A stretch of 64,000 nucleotides of DNA from NCBI GenBank assembly GCA_028456385.1, contig JALNQF010000004.1, positions 62,001 to 126,000 on the forward strand, given 5' to 3'. This DNA is from Ophiosphaerella korrae. Its lineage: Eukaryota > Ascomycota > Dothideomycetes > Pleosporales > Phaeosphaeriaceae. Shown piece after piece: positions 11,461 through 23,577 of this stretch. The notes beneath the pieces are model-generated. The model had not been told where the DNA came from. It was given only the letters and a program-made list of their open reading frames with translations, and made no database searches. Made by a program: the position numbers and the translations under genes. Within the stretch, counting starts at the first letter, position 1. Every line of letters begins with the position of its first letter.

Positions 11461-11994
11461 GGTAAGTGATCCAGGATGTGGGTGGTATCTGCTGCGAGTA
11501 GGATACAAGTTGGGTAGGAAATCAAGTGGCCTGATGCGAAGCTAATTAGATGTAAAAGCGATGGTGCTCCACCCCTTATATCAACGTCTACAATCACTTC
11601 TTCTCATTCTTATGCGACTTCGCCCAAATACCACACACAACGCACCGTGTTCATTGCATATAGTAATCATCCTTCGATCTCGGTCCTTCACCTTGCATAG
11701 CGTCTATAATTCTACAGTATAAACTACCTGCAGTAGAATTGATGCATTAGTCAACTATCCTACTCGGGAAACATAGCAACTCATTGCCAGTCCCTGTTCA
11801 GGGCGCTACTGTACGATATCGAAGCCCTTGCTGACAACACCATCACCAAAACACACGAAAATTGAAATAGGCTAGGTGAACGCAAAGTCAGCCGCATGTG
11901 CTTCAATTAGTGATCCTGGGGTTACTGAACCTAAGCTCCATGGGCGCTAGCGCGGCGTCCACACTCACACCCACCAGCCTCGGGTCGTTTATTA
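11461..11994. other. Intergenic, promoter of the alcohol dehydrogenase
   Basis: 534 bp upstream of the dehydrogenase and downstream of the flavoprotein gene. No gene or clear motif was seen. Confidence 0.45.
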
Positions 11995-13753
11995 CTATTC
12001 AGCCAAGCTATCGAAGCGATTACTCATCGCTGCTGCATATTCTGTCATCCTCTCGTCGCTGCTGTCGTCCTCGCTATGCCCAAGACTACAGCTTTTCCAT
12101 CGTCCTGACCTCTTCAACACGTCTTCTACATTCCAAGCGATCCTCTCCGCGCCAATTCTCGCCCCTACAAGATTTGGTGCACCAGGGCCCAGTCTCAAAG
12201 CTCCCAATCTACCTGTGACGAAGAGCGGCACATCATCACTCCACATCAAGTCGTCATTCAAACATGGAAACCCACCAACGGTCTCAACCGGATATTGTTG
12301 CTGGATGGTCTGGAGGAACGGAATTGTCTTAATATCCGACTGGATGCCAGTTGCGAAGACAATGTAGTCGATCTCCGGAAAGAGGACCTCAGGTGCCGAA
12401 GTAATAGTCGCCCAAGTCTTGGATTGCATATCCCATTGCACAGATTGAAGAGTCGTGTGGGTATGCAGTGAGATCTTACCACTCGTAACATGAGCATCAA
12501 GAATCTTACGATACCGTGGTGTTATGCTTCCACCATTACGTGCTTGCATAATCATCTCGAAACGTTCTGGACTGGTTAGTCAATATTGATCGTCTCGAGC
12601 ATCCAAACCAACCTTCATCTGTATCTGCTGTCCAAAACTCGGCTTGCTTATAGTTGCGGAACTTGCCTACCCAATCTAGGTCTACATCAAAGTATTTGAC
12701 TTTCAAGCTGCCACGCATCAACAGCCACACTTTACTCACGCCTCGTTTTATTGCGAGATCGGCTAGCTGGACGCTCGTTAGACCACCGCCGACAACGAGC
12801 ATTCTTGTCTGATGATTACGATCGATTTTCATTCTGATAAATGGCGGTGGGAATTGTTTTATCTGCATCGCATGGGTGTAACCTTCGGGTGCAGAGGGTA
12901 CCGGCAAGCCTTGGATTGACGGAACACTTGTGGCATTACCGGGACCGACAGCCAAAATGATGACACTCGCAAAATGTATCCCTTGATTTGTGGAGACTCG
13001 AAAGATTGGTAAGTCTTCATCTGAGCTGTCATTTGAACTGATGCTGTTATGTTCAGTGTCTTTGAAGCACGCCGCGAGCTTGAAATCGATGTCTATGACT
13101 CTCTCTTGACGCAACAAGCTTTTCTTTAGCCCGTAACGCTGGACGATATTGTGGCAATGCGATGCAAATAAACTGGTGCTCGGAGTTTGATAGTCCTTTC
13201 CATCTCTCTCATCGACGTCCGGCGTTCGTCCAAGAAACCTTCCTTTTGTGTTCAATCGTTTCTTCTTGTGCTTGCTAACTTCTTTGCCTGCACAACCTGG
13301 AAGTGCCTGAAGCTCCTTCTCACGCTCTTTCTCGTAGGCGAAGGCAAGTAAGGCATCTCGGTCAGCGGGGTCGATCTGAAAAAACATTGGGCTGCGCAAG
13401 TATTCGATGCCAAAAGTTTTGAACAAGCGGTTCCATTTCGTCATCCATTCCCCTCCATCAGCATCCAGGACTAGCATATCCAGTGCTTCCTGAGACACGT
13501 GGTTGTCGCATCCACAGTCTGACGTCTCTGGACTAGGTGGTGGTGTTGGCAAGGAGTCTTTGTTGGTCCTATAATTCTTGATGTTCATTTTCCGTCCGTG
13601 TTTCTTGATCCAGTGGTAACGTTGATGCTCATCATCTGTGAAGGTTGCTGAAGGCGTATGTTCATTGAGTCTTGCGGCGGCTGCAAGCCCAGCTGGGCCA
13701 GCTCCGATGATGATCACGTCGTGAACGTGCATTGCTTCGTGATATGGGTTCAA
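11995..13753 (-). CDS. FAD-dependent oxidoreductase (monooxygenase-like)
   Basis: Exons are 12613-13753 and 11995-12566 with a 46-nt intron, giving 570 residues. The N-terminus carries the dinucleotide-binding turn DVIIIGAGPAGLAAAARLNE. A second nucleotide-binding turn, MLVVGGGLTSVQLADLAIKR, lies near residue 320, and a C-terminal FATGIQSD resembles the ATG motif of flavin monooxygenases. This two-Rossmann layout fits the pyridine nucleotide-disulphide oxidoreductase/L-ornithine monooxygenase-like fungal group. The substrate is unknown. The acceptor was chosen because CCAG before AACGTTTCGAG is the only one that keeps the frame (DTDE-ERFEM). A later ATG at 13730-13732 (MHVHDV) is an equally plausible start. 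Two loops rich in Ser, Pro or Lys lie in the first 200 residues. Confidence 0.75.
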
Positions 13754-13971
13754 TCAAAGATACAATCATTTAAGGGTCTCCAAAGATGTTATAGGGACTG
13801 GATATGGTTCGTAGCGTTGCGAATTGGTGCACCTTGATGGTCAGTATGCCTTCATGTACGGCCAACATGGTGCTCGAACACTCGCGCGCGCCGCACCTGG
13901 CACGCAAAACATCATCAATGTCGTGAACATCATAATTGAATTAATTCTAGGTTTCTGGCCGGAAATCGTAA

Positions 13972-15275
13972 TCAAACTGCATGATATGGATCGCGAACCT
14001 TTTTCGCATCCTCTTCGGGCCCCCAGGCGGCTTGGGTATCAATGCTGGGCGACTTCATTACTTCCATGTTTATAGCACTGATAATGAACTGCGGAGCTTC
14101 GTCTCTCTCTTCGTTGACGCTGCGGCCCATGATTTCTTGACTCTCTGTTCGACGAATTGTGCTCTTGTGTGCCGGTTTAGGTTTTGACATACTCCAATTT
14201 GGGTGAGCGGAGTTTCCAGTACGCCGTGACCGATGTTCGTGATCCGTGCCATATGCATGGCTACTCCAATTCCTTAATCTGAAGATACGTTGGATGAGTG
14301 GGTATATGAGTGGAAGATTGGCGCAGAGAAGAGCGGTATATGATTCTCGGAGGTACCAGATGGTCCACTCTGTACCAAATGGATTCGTGAACGAGTAGTA
14401 TTTATTGAGTAAGGCTGCGACGATACTACAGAAGGTCAATGAAAAGTAATATAATATTATTGGTGCAACGTACGTGAACGCGCCAATCAAGAAAACACTT
14501 AATAGTACGATCTTATTCTTGATTGGCAAGCGAACTTTAAACAAAAGCGGCAATGGTATGCTAAGTATGATGAAATCGGATGAGATGTTAAAAACGGCGT
14601 TCGTGATGAGGTGGTTTGTCGCAGCAGAGCATTGTTCTGATATTGTTAGCGCTGTATTTGAGGAACTGGATGCCCAGCTTACTAGAGTTGGTTGGGATTG
14701 CCCAATATTGGACGAACGGTCGGCACCACACAGCGAAGTAGAGTATTTCCATTACAACCTAGATTACGAATTAGAAGGAGTGTTCTCAGAAGCGCGTGCG
14801 ATACGTACAAATGAGGCCGCAACATATATGGCTGTGGCAACAACGATTCTATGCTGTGGGAGCACAGTTGTCATGCGTCTGTACATGATGAGCAGGCATG
14901 CCTTGATCAACCATATAGTCAGTATTTGCATCTGTTCGACAACCAAAACAAGCTTGGAGCCATGAATGCGACCCTTGATTTCTTCACTGCTGAACGTTGA
15001 CACGTCCACTCCGGGTGGGATGAGGTTACTGTTTGTTCGAATAAGCAGATGCATGATGACGATGAGAACGGTATTGGTGGCCTGATTCAGAAGTCAGCTG
15101 GTGAAAGGTCAAGGCCTACTCGAGAGCTCCGTACCATAGCCAGAACGATGAGGTAGTCATCGAGTTGGAGATGCTTCCAGGAGCCAAGATGGACTCTTCT
15201 TGAAGCAAGCCTGAGGCCAACGACGAACCAGCAAAGTCCATAGAAGATACCTGCCTCAGGCTCAAGGACGGACAT
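13972..15275 (-). CDS. SAT4/PTH11-like fungal seven-TM membrane protein
   Basis: Five exons: 15135-15275, 14809-15081, 14683-14758, 14474-14636 and 13972-14425. The product is 368 residues. Conserved rhodopsin-like SAT4-family segments are VVMEILYFAVWCRPFVQYW, CSAATNHLITNAVFNISSDF and PLPLLFKVRLPIKNKI, followed by AALLNKYYSFTNPFGTEWT. About seven hydrophobic spans are followed by a polar C-terminal tail. These proteins include the Magnaporthe PTH11 receptor and many uncharacterised paralogues, usually at the plasma membrane. There is no CFEM domain at the N-terminus. The fourth intron (14426-14473) is 48 nt, a multiple of three, and contains no stop, so unspliced transcripts would stay in frame. 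Confidence 0.75.
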
Positions 15276-16300
15276 GGTGGGTGTGGAGAAAGGAGAAGAA
15301 AACGTCAAGAAAAAAATCAAAATTGCTAGGTCAGGAAAATGTCGATCGTCAGGTACGCTTTCAGTTGGTAGCCGCTTTGATCGACGAACTGGTCGGAAGT
15401 GCATGTGATTCTGGCGTAGAGTTTAGTTGTTGCAAGGATCTTCATGGAGTGAATCGCCTTAGGGCATTGCGATGGACATGGTAAATGAGTGAGTGATAAT
15501 GGATACTGTAAATGACCCCAGCCTACTGAACTGCACAAGGGATAGAATCCTGGCGAGACTCACCTTTTGGACTCCAAGTGCCCCTGCCGACGTGGATATA
15601 TTGGCCGAGCCTGCGGTATGCTACTGCTTATGGGCAGCGCGAGTCGAGATAAGTGTGGCGGCTCTTAGTTTCCGTAGCCTCAGCCGTTTGACTCAACAGC
15701 AGGCAAGTCTCGCGAGAGTGAGGCACAAGAAGAATTATGAGTAAAGGTAAATTCTCAGTGCGCGCGTGCAATAGAAGCAGAGAGTTTAGTTTGAGACGTA
15801 AACTCGTTTGGGAGAAGAAACACGAAACAGTATATATGTCATGAGACATTATTGCAAAGCACGGCATGGTGTTGATCCTTTTCACGAACCGAGGGGAGGT
15901 ATACAGACTAGCCCCTAAGCAAATTATCCGTCACTCAACGCCTTTGACTCGTGGAGGAGGGTGTCTCATGCGGCATGGCAGGTGCAATGCGCCATAATGC
16001 CAGCTAGGTACCTAGCGAGGCCGACATCTCCTAGAAATGTGGAACCAGTCATAGTGTAGCGCGTATAATACCACGTGGGGATGATGCACATGCATGTCCA
16101 TCAATGCAAATCATTGGGCTGACCAAAGCGCACGTTCATCATGGGCAAGCGAAAATGCGTGTGCTGATAACAGTTCTGCTGAAGAACAACGTCGGCAGAA
16201 GAGGCCAGGGTGCGCCGCAGCCGCGGAACGCAGGTGGCCTTGTCTGAAATCAATTGACTACCGTCATTCCACTCGCCACCACCACCGCCACCACCACCAC
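15276..16300. other. Intergenic, 1.0 kb
   Basis: No supported gene. A CCA/CCG triplet run near 16273-16301 sits at the 3' edge of the glycosyltransferase gene. The remainder is the probable promoter of the SAT4-like gene. Confidence 0.45.
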
Positions 16301-17461
16301 CTAATACCCTAGGTCATTCCAGAATTCAGTAATGCTCTGGCTAGCATCCCTTTGCACTGTCCCATTCGCCCAAACATCGGGAAGCCCCTGCAGCATGTCG
16401 GTATATTCCACAATCGCCCTATCCTTCGCAGGATGGCCCGCAAAATGCACCAAATAGTCCCCCCGCCTAGCTTTATCGTTGCCTACATGCGTCGTGTCGT
16501 TCCTAGATGCGAATTTCAGCGCGCCGCCCTCATCGTATGCATTGAACCAGTGCTGTGGCACATATTTTGCCTGGTGTTTGAAGTGTTCTGTTTGGAGAAC
16601 TTGTTCCATAGCAGACTGTTCTGTGAAGGGAAGATTGACGTCCGGTTTGTAGTGCCGGAACGCGAGTATGGCGGTGAAGAGAGAAATTGCCCATTCGTTG
16701 ACGCGAAGAAGGAACACGCCGTTGTTCAACCCATTCCAATCTCTTGTCACCAAAAGGTTGACATCTGTCGTATTTCTGCCTTCTCGATCTGATCCGCTCT
16801 GGCTCGCTTGGTTGCGATGCCACCATGATCCGATGCGTGACCACTCAGGAGGCAGGAAGGAGGATATTGGCCTGCACTGGTCGAGAATCAAGGTATCACG
16901 ATCCACCCACATAATCCACTCTAAGCGTTCTTTTGCCGGCTTCATTGTCTCGCCCATGAGAAGATTGAGTATGAAGGCTGGCTTGTTCCAGAGATCATCG
17001 ATAATAGGGTCGCACATGACCCGAACCTCGGTGCCATGGATCAAACTGTGGAGCAAGTGTGTTTGAAAGGCTTTCTGATAATGTTCAGTTATCGGACCGA
17101 AATGCGCAGTGACAGTTGCAACCCGAGCTCTCCCAGTCGTGAATGGTGAGAATTTGCGACACATTGCATGTTTATGGACCGATTCTTGTACCATCTCCGA
17201 AGTTATAGACGGAAGACATTGCGAATTACCATCAGCAATGAATTGCGGAATCGGTCGTGAAAATGGTCGAGGGTAGGGAACAGAGAGGTCTTTAAGCGAA
17301 TCTCGACTCCAGAAAAGGACCGGGAGTACCAGAAGTAGGATGCATATTGTGATAATGAGTTTGGCAGTCACTACTCTAGGTTTAAATATAGTCTTAGGTC
17401 GAGGGAGGAAGACCAATGAGTTGGAGGCGCGTCTGAGCGGTGGCACTGCTTCTTCGCCCAT
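16301..17461 (-). CDS. Type II membrane galactosyl/mannosyl-transferase, GT34-like
   Basis: Single exon of 386 residues. A short cytosolic N-terminus is followed by one hydrophobic anchor at about residues 31-51 (VVTAKLIITICILLLVLPVL), as expected for a Golgi type II enzyme. Family features are VTAHFGPITEHYQKAFQTH, the metal-binding DxD within WIMWVDRDTLILD (DRD at 187-189), NNGVFLLRVNEW, and a late HFAGHPAKDR. This order matches the GMA12/MNN10 group (GT34), which adds galactose or mannose from nucleotide sugars to glycans in the Golgi. Sequence divergence from the yeast proteins is clear, so the exact linkage is open. The start is the first ATG and leaves a 30-residue cytosolic tail. Confidence 0.75.
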   Translation of the reverse strand: MGEEAVPPLRRASNSLVFLPRPKTIFKPRVVTAKLIITICILLLVLPVLFWSRDSLKDLSVPYPRPFSRPIPQFIADGNSQCLPSITSEMVQESVHKHAMCRKFSPFTTGRARVATVTAHFGPITEHYQKAFQTHLLHSLIHGTEVRVMCDPIIDDLWNKPAFILNLLMGETMKPAKERLEWIMWVDRDTLILDQCRPISSFLPPEWSRIGSWWHRNQASQSGSDREGRNTTDVNLLVTRDWNGLNNGVFLLRVNEWAISLFTAILAFRHYKPDVNLPFTEQSAMEQVLQTEHFKHQAKYVPQHWFNAYDEGGALKFASRNDTTHVGNDKARRGDYLVHFAGHPAKDRAIVEYTDMLQGLPDVWANGTVQRDASQSITEFWNDLGY

Positions 17462-18579
17462 CGTGTATGAAAATCTTGCCTGCTTGTCGATATGACTCTA
17501 AGACGGTTTTGAGGGTACACGTAGTAGAAGGACTCCAGATGATATACCTAGCAAACATAGTACAGTCCCAGTCGCCAGCAGTCCGAGAGCTCGTTTAACA
17601 TTGTTGGATGGAGACTTACGTAGTTAGGTATTCGAGGAGCGAGCACGATCCATTGTTCCAACGGAGAGGCGCCAGCCACAGGCGGTCCTTGAAATCAAGA
17701 TTTATGGCCTCGTAGTCCGTAGCTTTTTTCAATTCTGGTATACGATGTGTAGCCAAGTGCCAACAAGTCTTGTCTTACCCATCTCGAGTAGGAGACTTTT
17801 GACCTAGAGGCTTGTCTATTATAAAATTCATATTCATACGTTGTTCCTTTCATTCTTTCAATGATACGCTATGTGATATGAATAGCAAGGGAACGGGACA
17901 GAGTTGTGTCCCTAGACGGACTTCGTACACGTGGTAACGGAAATGGCCTCCCGAATTTTAGCCTGACCGCGCTCGCGGACAAGCCAAAAATAGAACTATA
18001 CCCCATAAGAGGCTACGTTGACGCTTGTACGTAATCGAAGTATCAAGTCATGATAAAGTTCGATTTTGCGGCTGCACCTGCAATATGAAGTTAAAGCATG
18101 TCCTCGATCCATCCAGATCTAGCCAAAAAAAAAGTCTCTCTCAGACGGGGAACTACAGATTTGTTATTATCGCAGGTTAGATAATGAAATAGTGATTACA
18201 CATACTTGAACCCCGGTCTCCGGCGAGTTGTCTGGTTACAGATGACAAGCCGAAATACTAACCACTATACGATCTGAGATGATCATCGGCTTTACCGATG
18301 AGATGGCGGATTTTTGAAACATCACAACATATACACAGCGTCAGTTTATACCATAAGGATAGAAATATTGTCTCGTGATGATGTTCAAAAAAACTAGACA
18401 TTGCTGTTGCTGGCAAACGCCGGCATAGCTTCAAAATAAGCGATCGCAGGGTATACGCTACACAACGGTATTTGCCCCCCAGACCCACCCTTGAAGACGT
18501 TCATTGAACAGCTCTACCGTAAACACAGCCGGGGCATGCGTAAACAAACGATCTCACCCTGTATTTCTAAGCTCTTGTT
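17462..18579. other. Intergenic, 1.1 kb, contains a tRNA fragment
   Basis: Lies upstream of the glycosyltransferase and downstream of the APC permease. Besides the truncated tRNA-Asp it has only a short A run near 18126. No protein gene was seen. Confidence 0.45.
18206..18279 (-). pseudogene. Truncated intron-containing tRNA-Asp(GTC)
   Basis: Read on the minus strand, the 5' part is a good tRNA: acceptor strand TCTCAGA, D-arm with GTATAGTGGTTAGTAT, and an anticodon stem TCGGC/GCCGG around a loop with TTGTCA (anticodon GTC, Asp). A 17-nt intron (18226-18242) follows the purine 3' of the anticodon, at the canonical nuclear position. The T-arm begins correctly with CGGGGTTCAA. The matching CCCCG and the 3' acceptor strand TCTGAGA are absent and replaced by unrelated sequence. 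The gene is therefore broken off inside the T loop. The internal A box is kept and the B box is partial. Confidence 0.7.
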
Positions 18580-20444
18580 TCACAATTTGACAGGTTGCAT
18601 CTTGGCAGACTGCGGGTCGTTGCCCGATGAATCATCCTTGTATTTCGCCTCCTCGCCTTCTACGATTTCTCCTCTTCCAAGCATCATGTGCTCAATGTTG
18701 ACCTTGGGACCCTTGAACCACTTGTGTGCTGAGATAAACCACCAGACTGTGACAAGGAACATAGGACCGCCGTATACAAGGCAGGTCCAATTCATGTTGT
18801 TAGCGCTGCAGTTATGTTAGCAAGCCTAAATACAGCAATTAAAATGGAAGCCTCACTGAAGTTCTGCGCCGACAACGCTCGGTAAGCACAGGATGGGCAC
18901 CATGAGTGCTACAAATATGGTCGCGAACGCGCCAATAGGGGTGGAAAGTTTGCCTAGGTTCCATGGACCAGGACGGAACCTGTTTCCTACCAAAAATACG
19001 CGGATAAAGATGGGTATGGTGAATGCCCTGTACCCTCATGATCAGTTTCATCAACGCTCTCAGAAATGGATACGCTTTACTCACACAAATGCAGCAATGG
19101 CCCCAATCGAGAACAGCGCGCCAATAGCCAAGCTTCCTCCGAAGATAAGGAGTAGTAAAAGTATTCCAATAACACAGTTGAACCACACTGCATTTACTGG
19201 CGTCTTCGTGTGCTTGTTTACTTGCTTCCAGTACTCACTCATTGGAAAGCAATCATCACGGGCATACGCAAAAGTGACACGAGATGCAGCAATCATACAT
19301 CCCTGGCCCATGGAAAAGCCAGCGATAATGGTGAGCGAAAGGATAGCTAGAGTCATCTTCTTCGTCATGCACTGCATAAGGTACGCAGCGAACGGTTGTC
19401 CGAGATCCGATTCCAGGACTCCTCCGATATCGACGACAGTATATGCAACTACGAGCTGGAGGAACCAGCCGAAGAGACCACCAGTCGCTGAAGTCAATAC
19501 GATGGCACGGGGTGATGCTAGGTTAGCATTTGAGCACTCTTCAGCCAAGTGAAATGGGCTGTCGTATCCGCTCATGGTCCAGATGGCTCCAATGAAGCTC
19601 ATCAGTACCGACACACCAGGCGTGTATGCAGTGCCCTCGTATATTGTGCCCCAAACTTCGCTGGATGGAGTGAAGCGAGGCAAATCACGCGAGGTGCGGT
19701 TTGTGCCAGCCGGGATGAGAATGATGACGACCACGAGCGCAAGGAAATTGAAGGTCGAGCCAGCACTGTTGAACTGAGCAAGCCATTTGGTAGGCATGGA
19801 GCTCATGATGGCGTGTATGATCATGATGAAGACAGTCAACAGGAAGACCTGATAATTCTGCGGGACATAGTCTGGGTTGTTGATGGAAGCAGCCGCCAAA
19901 ATCATGGCTGAAATACCATAATTCACTATTCAATTAGCAAAAACGCGCACGCCATAAAATCAATAGAGTCCTCACCAGATGGGGCAGCCGTGACTTGAGC
20001 ACACCAATTGCTCCAACCCGTAATCCATGCAGCAAAAGGTCCCCAGCCCGGAGGCGCCAGGACCGCCGCAGCATAATACAGCCCTCCGCTCGTAGGCATC
20101 GAGCTACACAACTCCGCCATGCTCATCGCAACACACTGAATTCCAAGCATAGCAATCACCCAGCCCCAAGTCATCCCCGCTGTCCCCGCATATCCCATAC
20201 CATAAGACAACGTACTCGCGAAACTAGGAAGCAATCCCAAAACCGCAAAGCTCACACAAAACGTGGTGAAGAGCGAAAACTCGCGCTTGAACTCGCTCTT
20301 GTATCCAAGCGCGGCAAGCACCTCTTCGTCGGCTGAAAGTTCATGGCTCGGGTCGTAGGGCACATCGCCGTCTGGCAGCACCGAAGAAACAGGCTCCTCA
20401 GCTATCGTGCGGTGGTGATGCGTCGACGTGCGTTCGGTTGCCAT
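18580..20444 (-). CDS. APC-superfamily amine/choline/GABA permease
   Basis: Exons are 19976-20444, 19085-19925, 18857-19027 and 18580-18805, giving 568 residues. Introns are 50-57 nt. The polar N-terminus ends in EEVLAALGYKSEFKREFSLF, a classic start of the fungal ACT family (Uga4 GABA permease, Hnm1 choline permease, Bio5). It is followed by TWGWVIAMLGIQCVAMSMAE and about twelve hydrophobic spans. MSGYDSPFHLAEECSNANLA matches the family's SGYDA-H-AEE signature. The C-terminal tail is cytosolic and charged. The protein probably imports GABA, choline or a related amine at the plasma membrane. Homology at this level cannot separate these substrates. Confidence 0.85.
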
Positions 20445-21245
20445 AGTTGAAACAATGCTCGAAGCGCACTAGCAGCGGGTCGTCGCAGGTGTGTTCGGAC
20501 GGGAGCACCAGTGGGACCGTCAATGGTGTTGCATGGAATAGGTATAGATAAGTTACTATCAAATAGACATGTCAAGCCAAAGTGGACAATCTATGGCGTA
20601 CAAAGCGCGCAGTTGAATGTCTTGCTATATATGTAGGGATACGGTACAGGAGCGCATTGAACGCAGGGTGTAGTCTGCATGCCCTTGTTGCCGGTTATCA
20701 GAAGCGGGGAAAATGCGCGTATACGACAGCCCGCTGCCCAGTGTTGCGGCGATAGGCTTGATGGCAACGAATGGCGCCGCGGCCGACCGTCTGGTTATCA
20801 AATAGCAATTCGCCTAGCCCAGCAAATCTTAGGCTACCCGGTTGGCGGGGTTGCTTAAACAGAGTGATTGCTTGCGTAACCATTATCAGCGCGTCTACTA
20901 GGAGTGTGGCATTCTCAGAGTCTACTTTTTATGTTGCAAATGCATCAAAGATATACAAATTGTTGTTGTAATCAGTTGTTTTCTTGTGATAGAGATAGGC
21001 ACTATCGGATAGGGAGATGTATTCATCCTTGGCACGGTTGGACTTACTACAATTGGTAAGTGCTGGTTTACAACAGGCGCGCTGCGGCCCCTGCCTAGAT
21101 TGTACATGATACAGATGAGTAGCGGCATTACCTACGCAGCATAGAAAGGTGACCATGCAGATCAGCTCGGACTATACGCTGGAGACAAAACATGTGCACC
21201 CTCATTTCGAGTAATCAAATACTATGTTTCTTCTGCGTATGGTTT
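20445..21245. other. Intergenic, promoter of the APC permease
   Basis: 801 bp without a supported gene. A TTATCAG (20695-20701, complement CTGATAA) lies about 250 bp upstream of the permease start, a possible GATA-factor site. Confidence 0.4.
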
Positions 21246-22714
21246 TTAATAGTAACTAGTACCCGCAGGATAATCGGATTTGGTGCCGGGAAACGCTCCC
21301 GCCGGAGGACTCCTCTCGTTTTCATCAGCGCTGTCGTCTTCCTCTCCCTTGAATGCGTCGGCCGGATCGGGTGGTGCCCGCATCCGAATAAGAGCGTCCT
21401 CATCCAGTGCCGGAATGACAAACATCTTCGTGGTATGGTATTCTCTGCCAGATGGCATGCTTGCCAGCAGTGGTTCTGGCGAAGGAACTAATTGCACGCC
21501 GACCTAAATGAGTGAGCAATGTCATAGATTGAGAACCTGACAAATAGACCTACAGTATTGTTCATCTTCTCCCACTTCTTCAGAAGCATGTCCAAGATGC
21601 GACCTTCTTCGAACTTGCCCGCATCCGTTCCCCAATCCGCGCCTTTCTCAATCTTCCGGTCTTCTCGTTTCTCCTGCCACTCTTTCTTGAGTTTCGAGAA
21701 ACCAGAAGACTTCTTCTCTTCGTCGGCAATCAGAGAAGCAAATCCCAGTTCTTTCTTGGCGCCACGAAGCCATGCGATTCCCTCGCCAATCTTGCCGCCT
21801 GATTCAGCATCGCAAGCTAAGAAACGGCATGCCTTGCCTTTCGCTGTTCGTCTCAAATCATCAACATACTTCAGCAAATCGTCATTGATCCTTGAAGATC
21901 GACCCAGCATAGCTTGGGCTTTTGCGGCATGTTCGCAAGAGGCGAGGCACAAACGGGCGAAGAGGTGAGCGCGGACCTTGGGTATTTCAACACCCTTGAA
22001 CATCCAGTCTTTGTTCTGCCTGTTCCTGTCCTCAATCACGACAGTTGGGTAAGGATCATCCTTCAAGACCGTGATGAGTGTTGCCTCGGCCATTGTCAGT
22101 GCAGCCAGCGCACCCATAGTAGATGCCGAGATGTCGACGGCTGCCGGCTGAGAGTTCCATTGGCCTGCTCGATTGACCAAGTATGTGTGGAGCGAGTTCG
22201 CTTCCAGAAACTGCTTCATGGCAGTGCCAATCGCAGCAGCGCGTTGTTCCGGCGATGGGAGTGTTGCACTGTAAAGGGTATGTAGTTGTGCCCGAGCTTG
22301 TAGACTGTACACATAGGCCAGAGTCGATAGGGTGAAGCATAGTTCGCTCTCCAAGCTCTTCAGTTTTGTTCGCACTGGTTCTCGCCCTGGTATTGACGTG
22401 CCCAGGGTGGAACGCCATTCTACTTCCAGCTCTTTCACCAGCACAAGATCTACTTCCTCTCCAGCGCAACTGGTCCCGCTGAGGCCAGCATCGAGCGCGA
22501 AAAGATAGGGTATGTAGTCGTTGAGGGCTGATTGTACAGTCGCGAGATTGGACGCTTGCGAGGAGACTGGGATGCGCTTGTGCCGCTTGAGGACGTCACG
22601 AACAACGCCTCGCGCGGTTGTCGCGCAGTTAGGTAGTGATGGATGGGTGCTGCTGCTAAAATAGTCGGTAAAAGATATGCTGGATGTTGTCGGTAGTGCA
22701 AAAGGGAAAGGCAT
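21246..22714 (-). CDS. palC: pH-response regulator PalC (BRO1 domain)
   Basis: Exons are 21554-22714 and 21246-21503 with a 50-nt intron, giving 472 residues. The N-terminus MPFPFALPTTSSISFTDYF and the BRO1-type helical domain over about residues 1-380 match PalC. Characteristic stretches include AIGTAMKQFLEANSLHTYL, RAHLFARLCLASCEHAAKA and GIAWLRGAKKELGF. PalC links the ESCRT-III component Vps32 to the Pal pathway at the plasma membrane and is needed for proteolytic activation of PacC at alkaline pH. The C-terminal 85 residues are acidic and disordered. I take the ATG at 22712-22714 as the start; an in-frame ATG 15 bases upstream adds MTYRK, which is less like the family. Confidence 0.85.
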
Positions 22715-23116
22715 TTTGCGATACGTCAAACGGGTTGGTTTGGAGCTGTTGATGCAGGGTACACGCTGTGGTGGGGGTTACCTTGACGCGCTGGGCTTGG
22801 CTGCCCCATGCCATCAGTCTTGCAGCCATAGGTGCCGGCGCTCTCAAACCCTCGGTATAATGATGCACTATCATATAGGCGTTGAGGAATGCTGCTCAGT
22901 ACTCATTCATTTGTTCTTCAGGATCAACGTCATGCCCAGGTTCCATAACCTTTCAGACTCCGGCTGGTATATGTACAGATTTGCCAGCGTAGAATAACCA
23001 AGCCATGCCCTGCCATCTCCATATGAGGCTGTTCCTGCGTTGTGCCCCTCGTGTCGGAATCGTTTCGGCCAGCTTTGTAGGCCTCAACGGTCTACCAATG
23101 CGTCGAGCATCTTCTA
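22715..23116. other. Intergenic, promoter of palC
   Basis: 402 bp between palC and the complex I subunit gene. No gene was seen. The PacC core GCCAAG is not obvious here. Confidence 0.4.
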
Positions 23117-23577
23117 CTATTTCTTGTATGACTTGTACGGGTCGTCGAGGTAGTTTTGTTGCGCAAAGAGGTATCCCTTGACCTTTGCATCCTTCAGCAG
23201 CTCAAAGTATCGCTCTGTAGGTGCCTGTTAGCCCATGTCTCGTATATCAATCTGGTGAGGCTGATGACAGTATGCATGTCTGAATCAAACTCCCCGCTTT
23301 CTGATCAAATACAGAGCAGTACTCTGGCAACAAGGCTCGGGGCTTTATTACCTCGCAAATGCCCACACTTCTCCAAATGATTGACTCCCTCCCTCCGATA
23401 ACACTTGCCCATCTCATCCCTCACTAAGCGTGCCATCATGCTCTTTACCCATTGCTCCCTAATAATAGCGTCTTGTGCGGCCTTGAGCGCTTGATTATCG
23501 TCGTAGTCGACGCCTTCAAATGTCGGTGGAACTTTGGGCTTCTTCGCCAGGAACAACTCGGACTCGGGTGTCGGCAT
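23117..23577 (-). CDS. NADH-ubiquinone oxidoreductase 12-kDa subunit (NDUFB10/PDSW-like)
   Basis: Exons are 23352-23577 and 23117-23214, separated by a 137-nt intron; the product is 107 residues. The sequence MPTPESELFLAKKPKVPPTF, then IREQWVKSMMARLVRDEMGK and CYRREGVNHLEKCGHLRERY, matches the fungal 12-kDa accessory subunit of complex I, the counterpart of animal NDUFB10. The Cys residues of the CX(n)C pairs fit the twin-Cys pattern of intermembrane-space-facing subunits. The second exon ends DAKVKGYLFAQQNYLDDPY. It acts in the membrane arm of the inner-mitochondrial NADH dehydrogenase. There is no cleavable presequence, as usual for this subunit. Confidence 0.85.
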
